Source: Mesorhizobium sp. ZC-5
GTDB taxonomy: Bacteria > Pseudomonadota > Alphaproteobacteria > Rhizobiales > Rhizobiaceae
Reading direction: 5' to 3'
DNA length: 64,000 nucleotides
Assembly (NCBI RefSeq): GCF_025753855.1
Contig: NZ_JAOWPT010000015.1
Location: 1-64,000, forward strand
Position 1 is the first letter of the stretch. The number at the start of each line of letters is the position of its first letter. The position numbers were made by a program, and so were the translations under genes. Below are positions 54,635 through 63,565 of the stretch, in pieces. A model generated the notes under the pieces. That model saw nothing but the letters and a program-made list of their open reading frames with translations, searched no databases and was not told the DNA's origin.

Positions 54635-55918
54635 ATGAACAATCTTTTGAAATCGCTGCTGGGGGCAGGCTGCGGACTGGTTGCGATGGTAGGCGCGGCG
54701 AATGCCGGCGGCCTGGAGCGCGGTGGCTACAACATCGACCTTTTGTTCGATGCGTCGCCGTTCGCGGCCGAGGCGTCCGGCACCTATGTCATGCCGGACC
54801 GCAAGCTAAACAATGTGGTCGATATCAACCCGGCCAATGGTATCGGGTCGAATGGAATCGGCGGCGGAGCGAGGAACGGTGTCAGCGACACCGAGGACTA
54901 CTGGGTGCCGCGCATCGGCTTGAAGGCCGGCATCGGCCAGAGTGTCGACTGTATGGTCGACTATTCGCAGCCTTGGGGCGCCCACACCAATCCGGGCGCC
55001 AACTGGATGGGCGCCAACGACAACATCGAAACCAAGATCAACAGCGACAACTACGCCGCGACCTGCTCCTACAAAATGGACGCGGGCAAGGGTCAGTTCC
55101 GCGTGCTTGGCGGTGTCTTCTACCAGGAAGTGGATGGCTTCAAGGAACGTCTCGTCGCGCCGGTGCCTACGCTGACCGGTACCACGGCGTTCGGCAATGG
55201 TATCGGTCGCCTTGACCTGGGGGATGAGGGCGTGGGCTGGCGCATCGGCGCGGCATACGAGATTCCCGAGATCGCGTTCCGCGCGAGCCTGGTCTACAAT
55301 TCGGCGGTCAAGCTTGACGGGCTGTCCGGTACGGTCGACCTGACACAAATTCCCGGTTTCATTATTCCGGGAAACCCGGTGCTCGGCAAAGTGACGCCCG
55401 TTTTCGGCCAGGCGACGATGCCCGAAACCGTCGAATTGAAGGTTCAGTCCGGCATCGCGCCCGACTGGCTTGCCTTCGGTTCGATCAAGTGGGTCAACTG
55501 GAGCCGGCTGCAGTCCGTGGATCTCTGCCCGGTCGGCACCGAGGCTATTCCCTGCGTACAGAGCAGCCCGACGTTCGTCACCTCGCTCGACCTGCTCTAT
55601 CGCGACGGCTGGACGGTTTCCGGCGGCGTCGGCCACAAGTTCAACGACCAGTGGAGCGGCGCTGCCAGCATCACCTGGGATCGCGGCACGACGACTGGTC
55701 TCAGCGCGCAAACCGACACCTGGACCTTCGGTGGTGGCGTTTCCTATACGCCGACCCAGAACGTCGAACTCCGCTTTGCCGGCGCACTCGGCATCCTGAC
55801 CAGTGGCTCGGCCGGCCCGATAACCAAGGACGGGATCACCTACGGCGAAGAAGTGACCTACGACTTCGACAACGATCTGGTCAGCGCGCTTTCGGCGACG
55901 CTCAAGGTAAAATGGTAA
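54635..55918 (+). CDS. OmpP1/FadL/TodX family outer membrane transporter
   Basis: A 427-residue outer-membrane beta-barrel with a signal peptide (LLKSLLGAGCGLVAMVGAANAG). It begins GGLERGGYNIDLLFDASPFA, the FadL-type N-terminal hatch, and has KWVNWSRLQSV and GWTVSGGVGHKFNDQWSGAASITWD, with alternating barrel strands and an aromatic C-terminal end (SATLKVKW). The family moves long-chain fatty acids and other hydrophobic compounds. A GGGGAGAG site precedes the ATG. It is monocistronic between two terminators. Confidence 0.9.
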   Translation: MNNLLKSLLGAGCGLVAMVGAANAGGLERGGYNIDLLFDASPFAAEASGTYVMPDRKLNNVVDINPANGIGSNGIGGGARNGVSDTEDYWVPRIGLKAGIGQSVDCMVDYSQPWGAHTNPGANWMGANDNIETKINSDNYAATCSYKMDAGKGQFRVLGGVFYQEVDGFKERLVAPVPTLTGTTAFGNGIGRLDLGDEGVGWRIGAAYEIPEIAFRASLVYNSAVKLDGLSGTVDLTQIPGFIIPGNPVLGKVTPVFGQATMPETVELKVQSGIAPDWLAFGSIKWVNWSRLQSVDLCPVGTEAIPCVQSSPTFVTSLDLLYRDGWTVSGGVGHKFNDQWSGAASITWDRGTTTGLSAQTDTWTFGGGVSYTPTQNVELRFAGALGILTSGSAGPITKDGITYGEEVTYDFDNDLVSALSATLKVKW

Positions 55919-55934
55919 GCAACACGAATTGAAT

Positions 55935-55964
55935 AAAAAAAGCCGGGCTCTGCCCGGCTTTTTT
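55935..55964 (+). terminator. Rho-independent terminator after the porin gene
   Basis: GCCGGGC (55942-55948) pairs with GCCCGGC (55952-55958), flanked by an A tract before and a T tract after, so it can work in both directions. It begins 17 bases after the stop. Confidence 0.92.
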
Positions 55965-56207
55965 GTGTCCGGTGGTAGGTGCCGCGCCGCGTCGCGTCCG
56001 TCGTGAAGCGGCACCGTTCGTTCTTTGTGCCGTCCGTTCAAATGTGACGATTCCGCAACACTGCCCCAAGATGCGATCTGCCCGCCGGGGCGCGTGCCCG
56101 ATTTGCCCATTTCCCGCCATAAACCAAGCGCACCCGAAAGGCTGTCCTTGTGCGCGTATCTCGATTTTCGCGGCATGAGGGTGCCGCGGTGGGCGGCAAG
56201 GACATAG

Positions 56208-57932
56208 ATGGACGCCAGGGTAATCAACAAGGCCAAGCTTCCCAGCCTGCATGTGACCGTAGGACCGGCGCGTGCGCCGCATCGTTCCTACCTTTATGCC
56301 ATGGGCCTTTCGGCCGCCGAGATCGCCCAGCCGCTGGTCGGCGTCGCATCGTGCTGGAATGAGGCCGCACCCTGCAACATTTCGCTGATGCGCCAGGCGC
56401 AGGTGGTCAAGAAGGGCGTTGCCGCCGCCAACGGCACGCCGCGCGAGTTCTGCACCATCACGGTTACCGACGGCATCGCCATGGGCCACCAGGGCATGAA
56501 ATCGTCGCTGGTGTCGCGCGATGTCATCGCCGACAGCGTCGAACTCACCATGCGCGGCCATTGCTACGACGCGCTGGTCGGCTTGGCCGGTTGCGACAAG
56601 TCTCTTCCCGGCATGATGATGGCGATGGTGCGCCTCAACGTTCCGTCGATCTTCATCTATGGCGGCTCGATCCTGCCCGGCACCCATCGCGGCCGCCAGA
56701 TCACCGTGCAGGATGTGTTCGAGGCGGTCGGCCAGCATTCGGTCGGCGCCATCGATGACGCCGAACTGCTGGAAATCGAACAGGCGGCTTGTCCGTCTGC
56801 CGGGTCCTGCGGTGCCCAGTTCACCGCCAACACGATGGCGACGGTCGCCGAGGCGATCGGCCTGGCGCTGCCTTATTCCTGCGGCGCGCCGGCCCCCTAC
56901 GAGATGCGCGACCGCTTCAACTTCGCGTCCGGCGAAAAGGTCGTGGAACTGATCGCCAGGAACATCCGGCCGCGCGACATTGTTACCCTCAGGTCGCTCG
57001 AGAACGCCGCCGCCGTCGTCTCCGCCACCGGCGGCTCCACCAATGCGGCGCTGCATCTGCCGGCGATCGCCCACGAGGCCGGCATCAAGTTCGACCTGTT
57101 CGACGTTGCCGAAATATTTGCCAGGACCCCGTACATCGCCGACCTCAAGCCTGGTGGCAAATATGTGGCGAAGGACATGTTCGAGGCCGGCGGCATCCCG
57201 CTTCTCATGAAAACCATGTTGGAAAACGGCTACTTACACGGCGACTGCCTCACTGTGACAGGTCGTACTTTGGCCGAAAACATGGAGCACGTTCGCTGGA
57301 ACGATGAACAGGATGTCGTGCGTCCGGCCGACAAGCCGATCACCGTGACCGGCGGCGTGGTTGGCCTCAAGGGCAACCTGGCCCCTGAAGGCGCGATCGT
57401 GAAGGTTGCCGGCATGGCCGTGTTGAAGTTTTCCGGCCCTGCACGCTGTTTCGACAGCGAAGAGGAATGCTTCGAGGCGGTGACGAACCGCAGCTACAAG
57501 GAAGGCGAGGTTCTCGTCATCCGCTATGAAGGCCCCAGGGGCGGCCCGGGCATGCGCGAGATGCTGTCGACGACGGCCGCGCTCTATGGCCAGGGTATGG
57601 GCGGCAAGATCGCCCTGATAACGGACGGGCGCTTCTCGGGCGCCACACGCGGCTTCTGCATCGGCCATGTCGGCCCCGAGGCGGCTGTCGGAGGTCCGAT
57701 CGGATTGCTGAGGGATGGCGACATCATTTCCATCGATGCCGTGTCGGGCATCCTGGAGGTGGCGCTGTCCGACGAAGAACTGGCAGCCCGCGCCAAGGGC
57801 TGGAAGCCGCGCAGCACCGACTATCAGTCGGGCGCGCTGTGGAAATATGCGCAGACTGTGGGTCCGGCCAGGGATGGCGCGGTCACCCATCCCGGTGGAG
57901 TGAAAGAAACGCATTGTTATGCCGACATCTGA
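56208..57932 (+). CDS. ilvD: Dihydroxy-acid dehydratase
   Basis: A 574-residue IlvD/Edd-family enzyme. Fe-S ligand cysteines are seen in [29 protein letters not shown] and [17 protein letters not shown], and the C-terminal substrate region is [24 protein letters not shown]. It catalyses the last dehydration in valine and isoleucine synthesis. The length fits the shorter alphaproteobacterial clade, some of whose members act on sugar acids instead, so the substrate is probable rather than sure. AAGGA lies five bases before the ATG. Its 3' end overlaps exoR by 14 bases. Confidence 0.88.
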   Translation: MDARVINKAKLPSLHVTVGPARAPHRSYLYAMGLSAAEIAQPLVGVASCWNEAAPCNISLMRQAQVVKKGVAAANGTPREFCTITVTDGIAMGHQGMKSSLVSRDVIADSVELTMRGHCYDALVGLAGCDKSLPGMMMAMVRLNVPSIFIYGGSILPGTHRGRQITVQDVFEAVGQHSVGAIDDAELLEIEQAACPSAGSCGAQFTANTMATVAEAIGLALPYSCGAPAPYEMRDRFNFASGEKVVELIARNIRPRDIVTLRSLENAAAVVSATGGSTNAALHLPAIAHEAGIKFDLFDVAEIFARTPYIADLKPGGKYVAKDMFEAGGIPLLMKTMLENGYLHGDCLTVTGRTLAENMEHVRWNDEQDVVRPADKPITVTGGVVGLKGNLAPEGAIVKVAGMAVLKFSGPARCFDSEEECFEAVTNRSYKEGEVLVIRYEGPRGGPGMREMLSTTAALYGQGMGGKIALITDGRFSGATRGFCIGHVGPEAAVGGPIGLLRDGDIISIDAVSGILEVALSDEELAARAKGWKPRSTDYQSGALWKYAQTVGPARDGAVTHPGGVKETHCYADI

Positions 57933-58815
57933 AACCATAAGGACAGCAGTCCTGTCGGCTCTCGTCGCCGCGACGACGCTCGGCTTTGCCGGCGGCGCCT
58001 TCGCACAGGAGGAGGCGCCGAAGCGCTCCAGCCCGTGGGCGGTGTTCAAGTTCGGCTTCTCCGCCTACAAGAGCGGCCACAAGGAGCAGGCCGTCGAGGC
58101 TTACCGCTATGCCGCCGAAAACGGCCAGATCGGCGCCACTTGGAAGCTCGCCCGCATGTATGCGCAAGGCGACGGCGTCGCCCGCAACGACTATGAGGCG
58201 TTCAAGTTCTTCAACGAGATCGCGCAGCAGGATGTCGAACCCGGCAGCCCGGACGAAAGCTACGTCTCCGACGCGCTGGTGGCGCTTGGCGACTATCTGA
58301 AGACCGGCATTCCCGGCAGCCCGGTGAAGGCCAATCCGGCGGCCGCGCAGGAATTGTACATGCGTGCGGCGGCGAACTACCGCAACCCGGCCGCCCAGTA
58401 TGAAATGGGCAACATGTTCCTCAAGGGCGAGGGCGGCATGAAGGCCAGCGTCCGCCAGGCCGGCCGCTGGTTCCAGCTCGCCGCGGAAAAGGGCCATGCC
58501 GGCGCCCAGGCAACGCTGGGCAACCTTTTGTTCCAGAGCGGCAAGGTGGTGCGCGGCCTCGCTATGATGACAGCAGCACTCGAACGCGCCAATCCGATAG
58601 ACCGCACTTGGATACGCTCGATGCAGGAAGAGGCGTTCTCGCTGGCCGCCGAATCCGATCGCCGTACCGCCATCGCCCTGGCCGAGGACATCCTCACCAA
58701 GGGGCCGGGCGGCAACAGCGGCGGCGACAGGGAAATCGCCGCACCGGCGGCGCCAGGCGTCAACGGCGGTCCCGCCGCGGCGGATACAGGTTCCGCGTTG
58801 GGCTTCGGCCAATAA
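57919..58815 (+). CDS. exoR: ExoR-type Sel1-repeat exopolysaccharide regulator
   Basis: A 298-residue periplasmic protein with a signal peptide ending GAFAQ and three or four Sel1-type repeats ([89 protein letters not shown]). The arrangement and the stretch [11 protein letters not shown] ... [15 protein letters not shown] match rhizobial ExoR, which binds and restrains the ExoS-ChvI system that controls succinoglycan and motility. The C-terminal 45 residues, rich in Gly and Ala, exceed the S. meliloti protein. It overlaps the end of ilvD. Confidence 0.85.
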   Translation: MPTSETIRTAVLSALVAATTLGFAGGAFAQEEAPKRSSPWAVFKFGFSAYKSGHKEQAVEAYRYAAENGQIGATWKLARMYAQGDGVARNDYEAFKFFNEIAQQDVEPGSPDESYVSDALVALGDYLKTGIPGSPVKANPAAAQELYMRAAANYRNPAAQYEMGNMFLKGEGGMKASVRQAGRWFQLAAEKGHAGAQATLGNLLFQSGKVVRGLAMMTAALERANPIDRTWIRSMQEEAFSLAAESDRRTAIALAEDILTKGPGGNSGGDREIAAPAAPGVNGGPAAADTGSALGFGQ

Positions 58816-58877
58816 TGCATGTCGCCCGAAAGTGTCCTCGGTTGCGGGATAACGACATGCATCAAATCAAGGAATTT

Positions 58878-58917
58878 AAAGCGCGGCCGCCGAATCCTAT
58901 TCGGCGCGACACGCTTT
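58878..58917. terminator. Bidirectional terminator between exoR and a convergent gene
   Basis: An inner stem GCCGAAT (58889-58895) with ATTCGGC (58899-58905) sits within an outer pair AAAGCG (58878-58883) and CGCTTT (58912-58917). It fills the space between two convergent genes. Confidence 0.7.
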
Positions 58918-58920
58918 AGC

Positions 58921-59256
58921 CTATTCGATGGCCGCCTTGCGGTGATGGTGCGATGCGCCTGTAGCCGGCGGATGGGCATGATCGCGCAGCACGTCGAGCG
59001 CCGCCGAAACCCACGATCCACCGGCCGCACCGGTTGCAGCGCTCGGGCAGCCGTCCTGCACTTTCTTCCACGATGAATTGTTGAGTTCCATGCCGCAGCG
59101 GGCGAGTTGCGTGCCGCCCGGCAGTTTCAGGCAGGCAAGCTGTCCCTGCTCGAACTGGCGGCCATTGGCCCGGCACTGGCACTCGGCGGCGGCCGGCACT
59201 TGCGAGGCTGCAAGAGCCGCAAAGGCAATCAGGCAGGATCCCGTCAACGCCTTCAT
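58921..59256 (-). CDS. Small exported Cys-rich protein
   Basis: A 111-residue precursor with a signal peptide (KALTGSCLIAFAALAASQVPAAAE). The mature part has four cysteines in CQCRANGRQFEQGQLACLKLPGG and ARCGMEL, plus one in DGCPSA, suggesting disulfides, and ends with a His run (SHHHRK). No function is known. It is convergent with exoR. Confidence 0.65.
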   Translation of the reverse strand: MKALTGSCLIAFAALAASQVPAAAECQCRANGRQFEQGQLACLKLPGGTQLARCGMELNNSSWKKVQDGCPSAATGAAGGSWVSAALDVLRDHAHPPATGASHHHRKAAIE

Positions 59257-59325
59257 GGGCCGAGATTACCATGCCGGCTCACGACTTGCACGAGGGATCG
59301 GGTGGCGTACGGATCTGTATGAAAT

Positions 59326-59706
59326 TCAGCGACCGCGATGCGGCCAGAAAAACCAGGCCAACCATGCGGCTGCGACAACCCAGACTGCCACGATGAACAG
59401 CAACCCCGCACGGCTTGTGGGGCGCTGTTCGCTGCGGACCGCCTGCTCGCGGAACTCGGCAAACAATGTCGCCGGAATGAGCTTTATCGCCAGCAGGATG
59501 CCGAGCGGCACGATGATCAGGTCGTCCAGGTAGCCGAACACGGGAATGAAATCCGGTATCAGGTCGATCGGGCTCAGCGCGTAGGCGGCAACGGCAGCGG
59601 CCGCGAGCTTCGCATGCCAGGGTACCCGCGGATCGCGGGAAGCCAACCAGAGTGCAACCACGTCCCGCTTGATGTTTCGCGCCCACGCCTTCAGCGAGGA
59701 GAGCAT
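59326..59706 (-). CDS. YkvA/DUF1232 family membrane protein
   Basis: A 126-residue protein. The DUF1232 core reads KLAAAAVAAYALSPIDLIPDFIPVFGYLDDLIIVP, which is diagnostic; a second hydrophobic segment near the end (LLFIVAVWVVAAAWLAWFFW) is a membrane helix. Function unknown. I take the ATG at 59706, where the conserved LKAWARNIKRDVV begins; an in-frame ATG at 59757 would add 17 residues. Confidence 0.8.
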   Translation of the reverse strand: MLSSLKAWARNIKRDVVALWLASRDPRVPWHAKLAAAAVAAYALSPIDLIPDFIPVFGYLDDLIIVPLGILLAIKLIPATLFAEFREQAVRSEQRPTSRAGLLFIVAVWVVAAAWLAWFFWPHRGR

Positions 59707-59817
59707 CGTTGCACCGCCACCCATTGCTGCTTCCGCGCTTGGATCGAAAGCAGCCATTATAGGTTTCCCGCAAGCCGTCCGGCTACCACTTTCAACAGGG
59801 CGGCGACGAGTGAGGGT

Positions 59818-60015
59818 CTACTGATGAGTTGTTGCCGGGTTGGTGCTGGCAAGCGATCGTCCCGACTTGCCTTTGCTCCGCATTTTCGTGTTTTCGTCGG
59901 TCAGCCGCTCATAGCGGACACCGGAGAAAATGATGACGACGGCGCTTGCGGAACCACCGCGCCTCCGCAAATTCCTGCCGCCTCGTTTCGGCTCGAAGTT
60001 CAAGATGTCACCCAC
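59818..60015 (-). CDS. Small conserved alphaproteobacterial protein
   Basis: A 65-residue protein starting with GTG: VGDILNFEPKRGG at the N-terminus, then SAVVIIFSGVRYERLTDE and a basic tail. The LNF-P-R ... IIIFSGVRYER pattern is that of a short hypothetical protein found next to housekeeping genes in many Rhizobiales. GAGGAG lies seven bases before the GTG, which is why I prefer it to the longer frame upstream. Function unknown. Confidence 0.7.
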   Translation of the reverse strand: MGDILNFEPKRGGRNLRRRGGSASAVVIIFSGVRYERLTDENTKMRSKGKSGRSLASTNPATTHQ

Positions 60016-60190
60016 GCCGCGTCTCCTCTTCCAGATCAGCGTCCGCGCGATTGTCTCGCGCGTATTCACACTCCCTTGTTTCGGGGAAGCCGTATGTGAT
60101 TTTTCGCACAAAGGTATCGGTGGCAGTAAAATTCGAAGCCAAACGCCGTCGGGTTTCATATGATAGATCGCAAGCAGCCGCCGGCCGACA

Positions 60191-60595
60191 TCACTCCTCG
60201 GCGACCGCACACTCCTTCTCGTCCATCCACAATTTCCAGAAGACGATCCTCCCGGCTGCGTCGACCTCCAGGATCATGTTCACCGTGCCTCTTATCGAAG
60301 CGGCCGAGAAGGAAGCATGGTCTGGCGCTCCCGGCGCCGCGAAGTTGAGGCTGGTAAGATCGCCGAAGTGCCTGGTGCATTGGGTGAGCAGGTTCGATAG
60401 ATCTCCGTCCGAATATTGTTCCGACAGCGCCGGCGACAGCAGCGCGCGAAACGCCCTTGCATCGTGGGACCGGTATGCGTGAAAGGTCTGCTGCGCGATC
60501 CGATAGAGAGGATTGGTTTCGAAGGCCTGGCTTGCCGGCGTGCCTGCCAGCGACGCCACAACGCAAATTGCCTGGAATGCAGGGACAGGCTTCAT
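60191..60595 (-). CDS. Exported DUF4864-like protein
   Basis: A 134-residue precursor with a signal peptide (VPAFQAICVVASLAGTPASQAF). The mature domain has FHAYRSHDARAFRALLSPAL and MILEVDAAGRIVFWKLWMDE, like DUF4864/NTF2-type proteins. Function unknown. It lies 51 bases after the xthA stop on the same strand. Confidence 0.65.
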   Translation of the reverse strand: MKPVPAFQAICVVASLAGTPASQAFETNPLYRIAQQTFHAYRSHDARAFRALLSPALSEQYSDGDLSNLLTQCTRHFGDLTSLNFAAPGAPDHASFSAASIRGTVNMILEVDAAGRIVFWKLWMDEKECAVAEE

Positions 60596-60646
60596 GCAGC
60601 ATGCCCGGATAACAGGTGTAGGCGACTGCTGCGATTATATAATTGA

Positions 60647-61453
60647 TCAGGCCGCCTGAAGCGACAGTTCGATCGCGGTCGGTACGTGGTCGGAGGGCTT
60701 TTCCCAAGCGCGGACATGCTTTTCGACCGAGGCCGAGGCAAGCCGGTTGGCGGCTTCCGGCGACAGCATCAGATGGTCGATGCGGATGCCGTTGTTCTTC
60801 TGCCAGGCGCCGGCCTGGTAGTCCCAGAACGTGTAGACGCCCGCCGCGTCGGTCGTCGCGCGAACCGCCTCGGTGAAGCCGAGGCTGGTCAGGCGGCGGA
60901 AGGCCTGGCGGGTTTCCGGCTGGAACAGCGCGTCGGTGACCCAGTTTTCCGGAAACCGCGCGTCGATCGCCTCGGGAATGACGTTGTAGTCGCCGGCCAG
61001 CACCATCGGCTCTTCGAACTCCAGCCGCTCCGCCGCCCAGCGCTCCAGCCGTTCCATCCACGCCAGCTTGTAGGAGAATTTTTCCGTGCCGATCGGGTTG
61101 CCGTTGGGCAGATAGAGCGAGACGACGCGCAGCGCGGTCTTCTTGCCCTTGTCGTCCTTGATCGAGAACACGCCTTCGATGAAGCGCGCGTGGTCGTCGG
61201 CGTCGTCGCCGGGCAGCCCGCGGTTCACCTCGTCGAAGGGCAGCTTCGACAGGATGGCGACGCCGTTGAAGCCTTTCTGGCCGAGCGTTTCGACATTGTA
61301 GCCCAGCGCCTCGATCTCAAGCCGTGGAAACTGGTCGTCGGCTGACTTGATTTCCTGCAGGCAGACGATGTCGGGCGCGCTTTCGGTGAGCCAATGCAGC
61401 AGGTTGCCGATGCGGGCCCTGACGCCGTTGATGTTCCAGGTCACTATTTTCAT
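60647..61453 (-). CDS. xthA: Exodeoxyribonuclease III
   Basis: A 268-residue EEP-fold nuclease. Active-site motifs: VTWNINGVRARIGNLL (N), LQEIKSADDQFP (E), VVSLYLPNGN (Y), AGDYNVIPEAID (D-x-N), WDYQAGAWQKNNGIRIDHLMLSP (D/H) and SDHVPTAIEL (final H). It cleaves at abasic sites and trims 3' ends in base-excision repair. The ATG at 61453 is at the conserved MKIVTWNING; no strong ribosome site is visible. Confidence 0.96.
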   Translation of the reverse strand: MKIVTWNINGVRARIGNLLHWLTESAPDIVCLQEIKSADDQFPRLEIEALGYNVETLGQKGFNGVAILSKLPFDEVNRGLPGDDADDHARFIEGVFSIKDDKGKKTALRVVSLYLPNGNPIGTEKFSYKLAWMERLERWAAERLEFEEPMVLAGDYNVIPEAIDARFPENWVTDALFQPETRQAFRRLTSLGFTEAVRATTDAAGVYTFWDYQAGAWQKNNGIRIDHLMLSPEAANRLASASVEKHVRAWEKPSDHVPTAIELSLQAA

Positions 61454-61581
61454 GAAAATCACGCGACTATTTCAATTAATTCTTGGGTGGTGGAATCCAC
61501 CTTGCGGAACGATCCTGCAATATCCTTCAAGCGAAGGGAACCCGGCCAGGGAACCGCCGGGCAAATAATGGGAACACCGTC

Positions 61582-63066
61582 ATGTCATCAACCACGCATC
61601 CCGTGGACGAGGTGCTGCCAGCGCCGCGTCTTGCCGCGCTCGGCATCCAGCATGTCCTCGTCATGTATGCCGGCGCCATCGCCGTGCCGCTCATCGTCGG
61701 TCGCGCCCTCAAGCTCGATCCCGAGCAGGTCGCCTTCCTGATTTCCGCCGACCTGTTCGTCTGCGGCATCGTCACCATCATCCAGTCGCTCGGCGCCACG
61801 CAATGGTTCGGCATCAAGATGCCGGTGATGATGGGCGTCACCTTCGCCGCCGTCGGCCCGATGGTCGCCATCGCCAACACCAATCCCGGCCCCGACGGCG
61901 CCCGCATCCTGTTCGGTGCCATCATCGGCGCCGGCCTGATCGGTATCGTGATCGCGCCGCTGGCCAGCCGCATGCTGCGCTTCTTCCCGCCTGTGGTGAC
62001 TGGAACCATCATCGTGGTCATCGGCGCCTCGCTGATGCGCGTGGGCATCAACTGGATTTTTGGCACGCCGGTCGGCCCGACCGCGCCGCGGCTGGTAGCG
62101 CCCGAACATGCGGAGTGGCTGAAGCAGGTTACCGAAATGGCCGGCGCTGCCGGCTCCACCATTCCCGCCATTCCGGCAAAACTGGCGCTGGCGCCGACGG
62201 TGGAGAACGCCGCTTATGCGCCGCTCTCCAACATCGCGGTATCGGCGGTGGTGCTCGCCTCGATCCTGCTGATTGCCAGGTTCGGCAAGGGTTTTGTCGC
62301 CAACATCGCGGTCCTGCTCGGCATTATCATCGGCGGTGTCCTGACGGCCGCACTCGGCATGATGCATTTCGACAAGGTCGCCGACGCGCACTGGTTCGCG
62401 CTGATCACGCCGTTCCGCTTCGGCATGCCGATCTTCGATCCGGTGCTCATCCTCACCATGACTTTGGTGATGATCGTCATATTGATCGAATCGACCGGCA
62501 TGTTCCTGGCGCTCTCCGACCTCACCGGCCGCAAGATCACCCAGCCGAACCTGTCGGCGGGGCTCAGGACCGACGGTCTCGGCACCGTCATCGGCGGCAT
62601 CTTCAACACCTTCCCCTATACCAGCTTCTCGCAGAACGTCGGCCTGGTCGGCGTCACCGGCATCAAGAGCCGCTTCGTCTGCGTGGCCGGCGGCGTCATC
62701 CTGGTCATTTTCGGCCTGGTGCCCAAGATGGGCGCGCTGGTCGAAGCCTTGCCGACCTTCGTCCTCGGCGGGGCAGGGCTGGTGATGTTCGGCATGGTCG
62801 CCGCCACCGGCATCCGCATCCTGTCCAATGTCGACTTCAAGACGCAGCGCAACAACATGTTCGTCGTCGCCGTATCGGTCGGCCTCGGCATGATCCCGCT
62901 GGTCGCGCCCGACTTCAAGATGTGGCTGCCGCACGCCATCCACCCGCTGGTCGAATCCGGCATCCTTCTGGCGACCATCTCGGCGGTCTTGCTCAATGCC
63001 TTCTTCAACGGGACGCGCGTCGAGGAAGCCGAAGTGCGCGAAGCGGCGATGGCAGCAGAGGCGTGA
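61582..63066 (+). CDS. Nucleobase:cation symporter-2 (uracil/xanthine/urate permease)
   Basis: A 494-residue membrane protein of the NCS2 family with about 14 segments. The family signature near residue 350 is TSFSQNVGLVGVTGIKSRF, where the QN-x-G pattern belongs to the xanthine/urate branch, and TLVMIVILIESTGMFLALSDLTGRK carries the substrate-binding Glu. Substrate is most likely a purine such as xanthine or urate. The start is the ATG at 61582; GGGAAC precedes it. A long hairpin follows the stop. Confidence 0.9.
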   Translation: MSSTTHPVDEVLPAPRLAALGIQHVLVMYAGAIAVPLIVGRALKLDPEQVAFLISADLFVCGIVTIIQSLGATQWFGIKMPVMMGVTFAAVGPMVAIANTNPGPDGARILFGAIIGAGLIGIVIAPLASRMLRFFPPVVTGTIIVVIGASLMRVGINWIFGTPVGPTAPRLVAPEHAEWLKQVTEMAGAAGSTIPAIPAKLALAPTVENAAYAPLSNIAVSAVVLASILLIARFGKGFVANIAVLLGIIIGGVLTAALGMMHFDKVADAHWFALITPFRFGMPIFDPVLILTMTLVMIVILIESTGMFLALSDLTGRKITQPNLSAGLRTDGLGTVIGGIFNTFPYTSFSQNVGLVGVTGIKSRFVCVAGGVILVIFGLVPKMGALVEALPTFVLGGAGLVMFGMVAATGIRILSNVDFKTQRNNMFVVAVSVGLGMIPLVAPDFKMWLPHAIHPLVESGILLATISAVLLNAFFNGTRVEEAEVREAAMAAEA

Positions 63067-63075
63067 TAGATTGAC

Positions 63076-63120
63076 GCCAGCACGGATTGCTCAAACCCAG
63101 GTAATCCGTGCTGGCCTCTT
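63076..63120 (+). terminator. Long hairpin after the NCS2 gene
   Basis: GCCAGCACGGATT (63076-63088) pairs perfectly with AATCCGTGCTGGC (63103-63115), with a 14-base loop, followed by CTCTT. The 13-pair stem makes a likely terminator although the T tract is poor. Confidence 0.65.
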
Positions 63121-63208
63121 AACGCATGGAGCAGCGTGAATTGCAAAGCATGGCCTTTGCAGCCATACCTCCCGTTGTAGTAGTCGAAATAGACGGAGGA
63201 AACACGGA

Positions 63209-63565
63209 ATGCGTGTTTTGGTCTTCATGCCTTTCTTGGTGCTCGTTGGGTTTTTGATGGGCTGCACGACAGGCAACGGGAATGCCGGTCAAACGCAAAC
63301 TGCCGAAAACAAGGCGCAGTGTGCCGGCTTTGGCTTTGAAGAGGGCACGGATGCTTTCGCCAACTGTTTGATGAAGCTTTCATTGCGGCAGCAGGGCCAA
63401 CTGCCCCCCGATCACGATACAGTCGTTCGCCAGTATAAGTCCCTTAGTATGGCTCGGCAGGGCGATGATCGCTATCCCGTATGCTCCGCCGCTGACATGG
63501 ACAATGAACTTGATACCTCGGCCAACAAGTGGGTAGGCCCCAATTGCCAGATGGCATCGGATTAA
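63209..63565 (+). CDS. Small lipoprotein with conserved Cys pattern
   Basis: A 118-residue lipoprotein. The signal peptide ends in the lipobox FLMGC, and the mature part has CAGFGFEEGTDAFANCLMKLSLRQQ, a pattern found in many small alphaproteobacterial lipoproteins of unknown role. Two more cysteines follow (PVCSAAD, PNCQMA). GGAGG precedes the ATG. Its 3' end overlaps that of the convergent transporter by four bases. Confidence 0.7.
   Translation: MRVLVFMPFLVLVGFLMGCTTGNGNAGQTQTAENKAQCAGFGFEEGTDAFANCLMKLSLRQQGQLPPDHDTVVRQYKSLSMARQGDDRYPVCSAADMDNELDTSANKWVGPNCQMASD

Noticed and set aside
54806-56236. A 476-codon minus-strand frame opposite the porin gene
   Set aside because: It mirrors the porin and crosses its terminator. 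No ribosome site or recognisable motif.
61588-63074. Long frames on both strands overlapping the NCS2 transporter
   Set aside because: The sequences are His/Arg/Asp-rich shadows of the transporter, which has clear family motifs.
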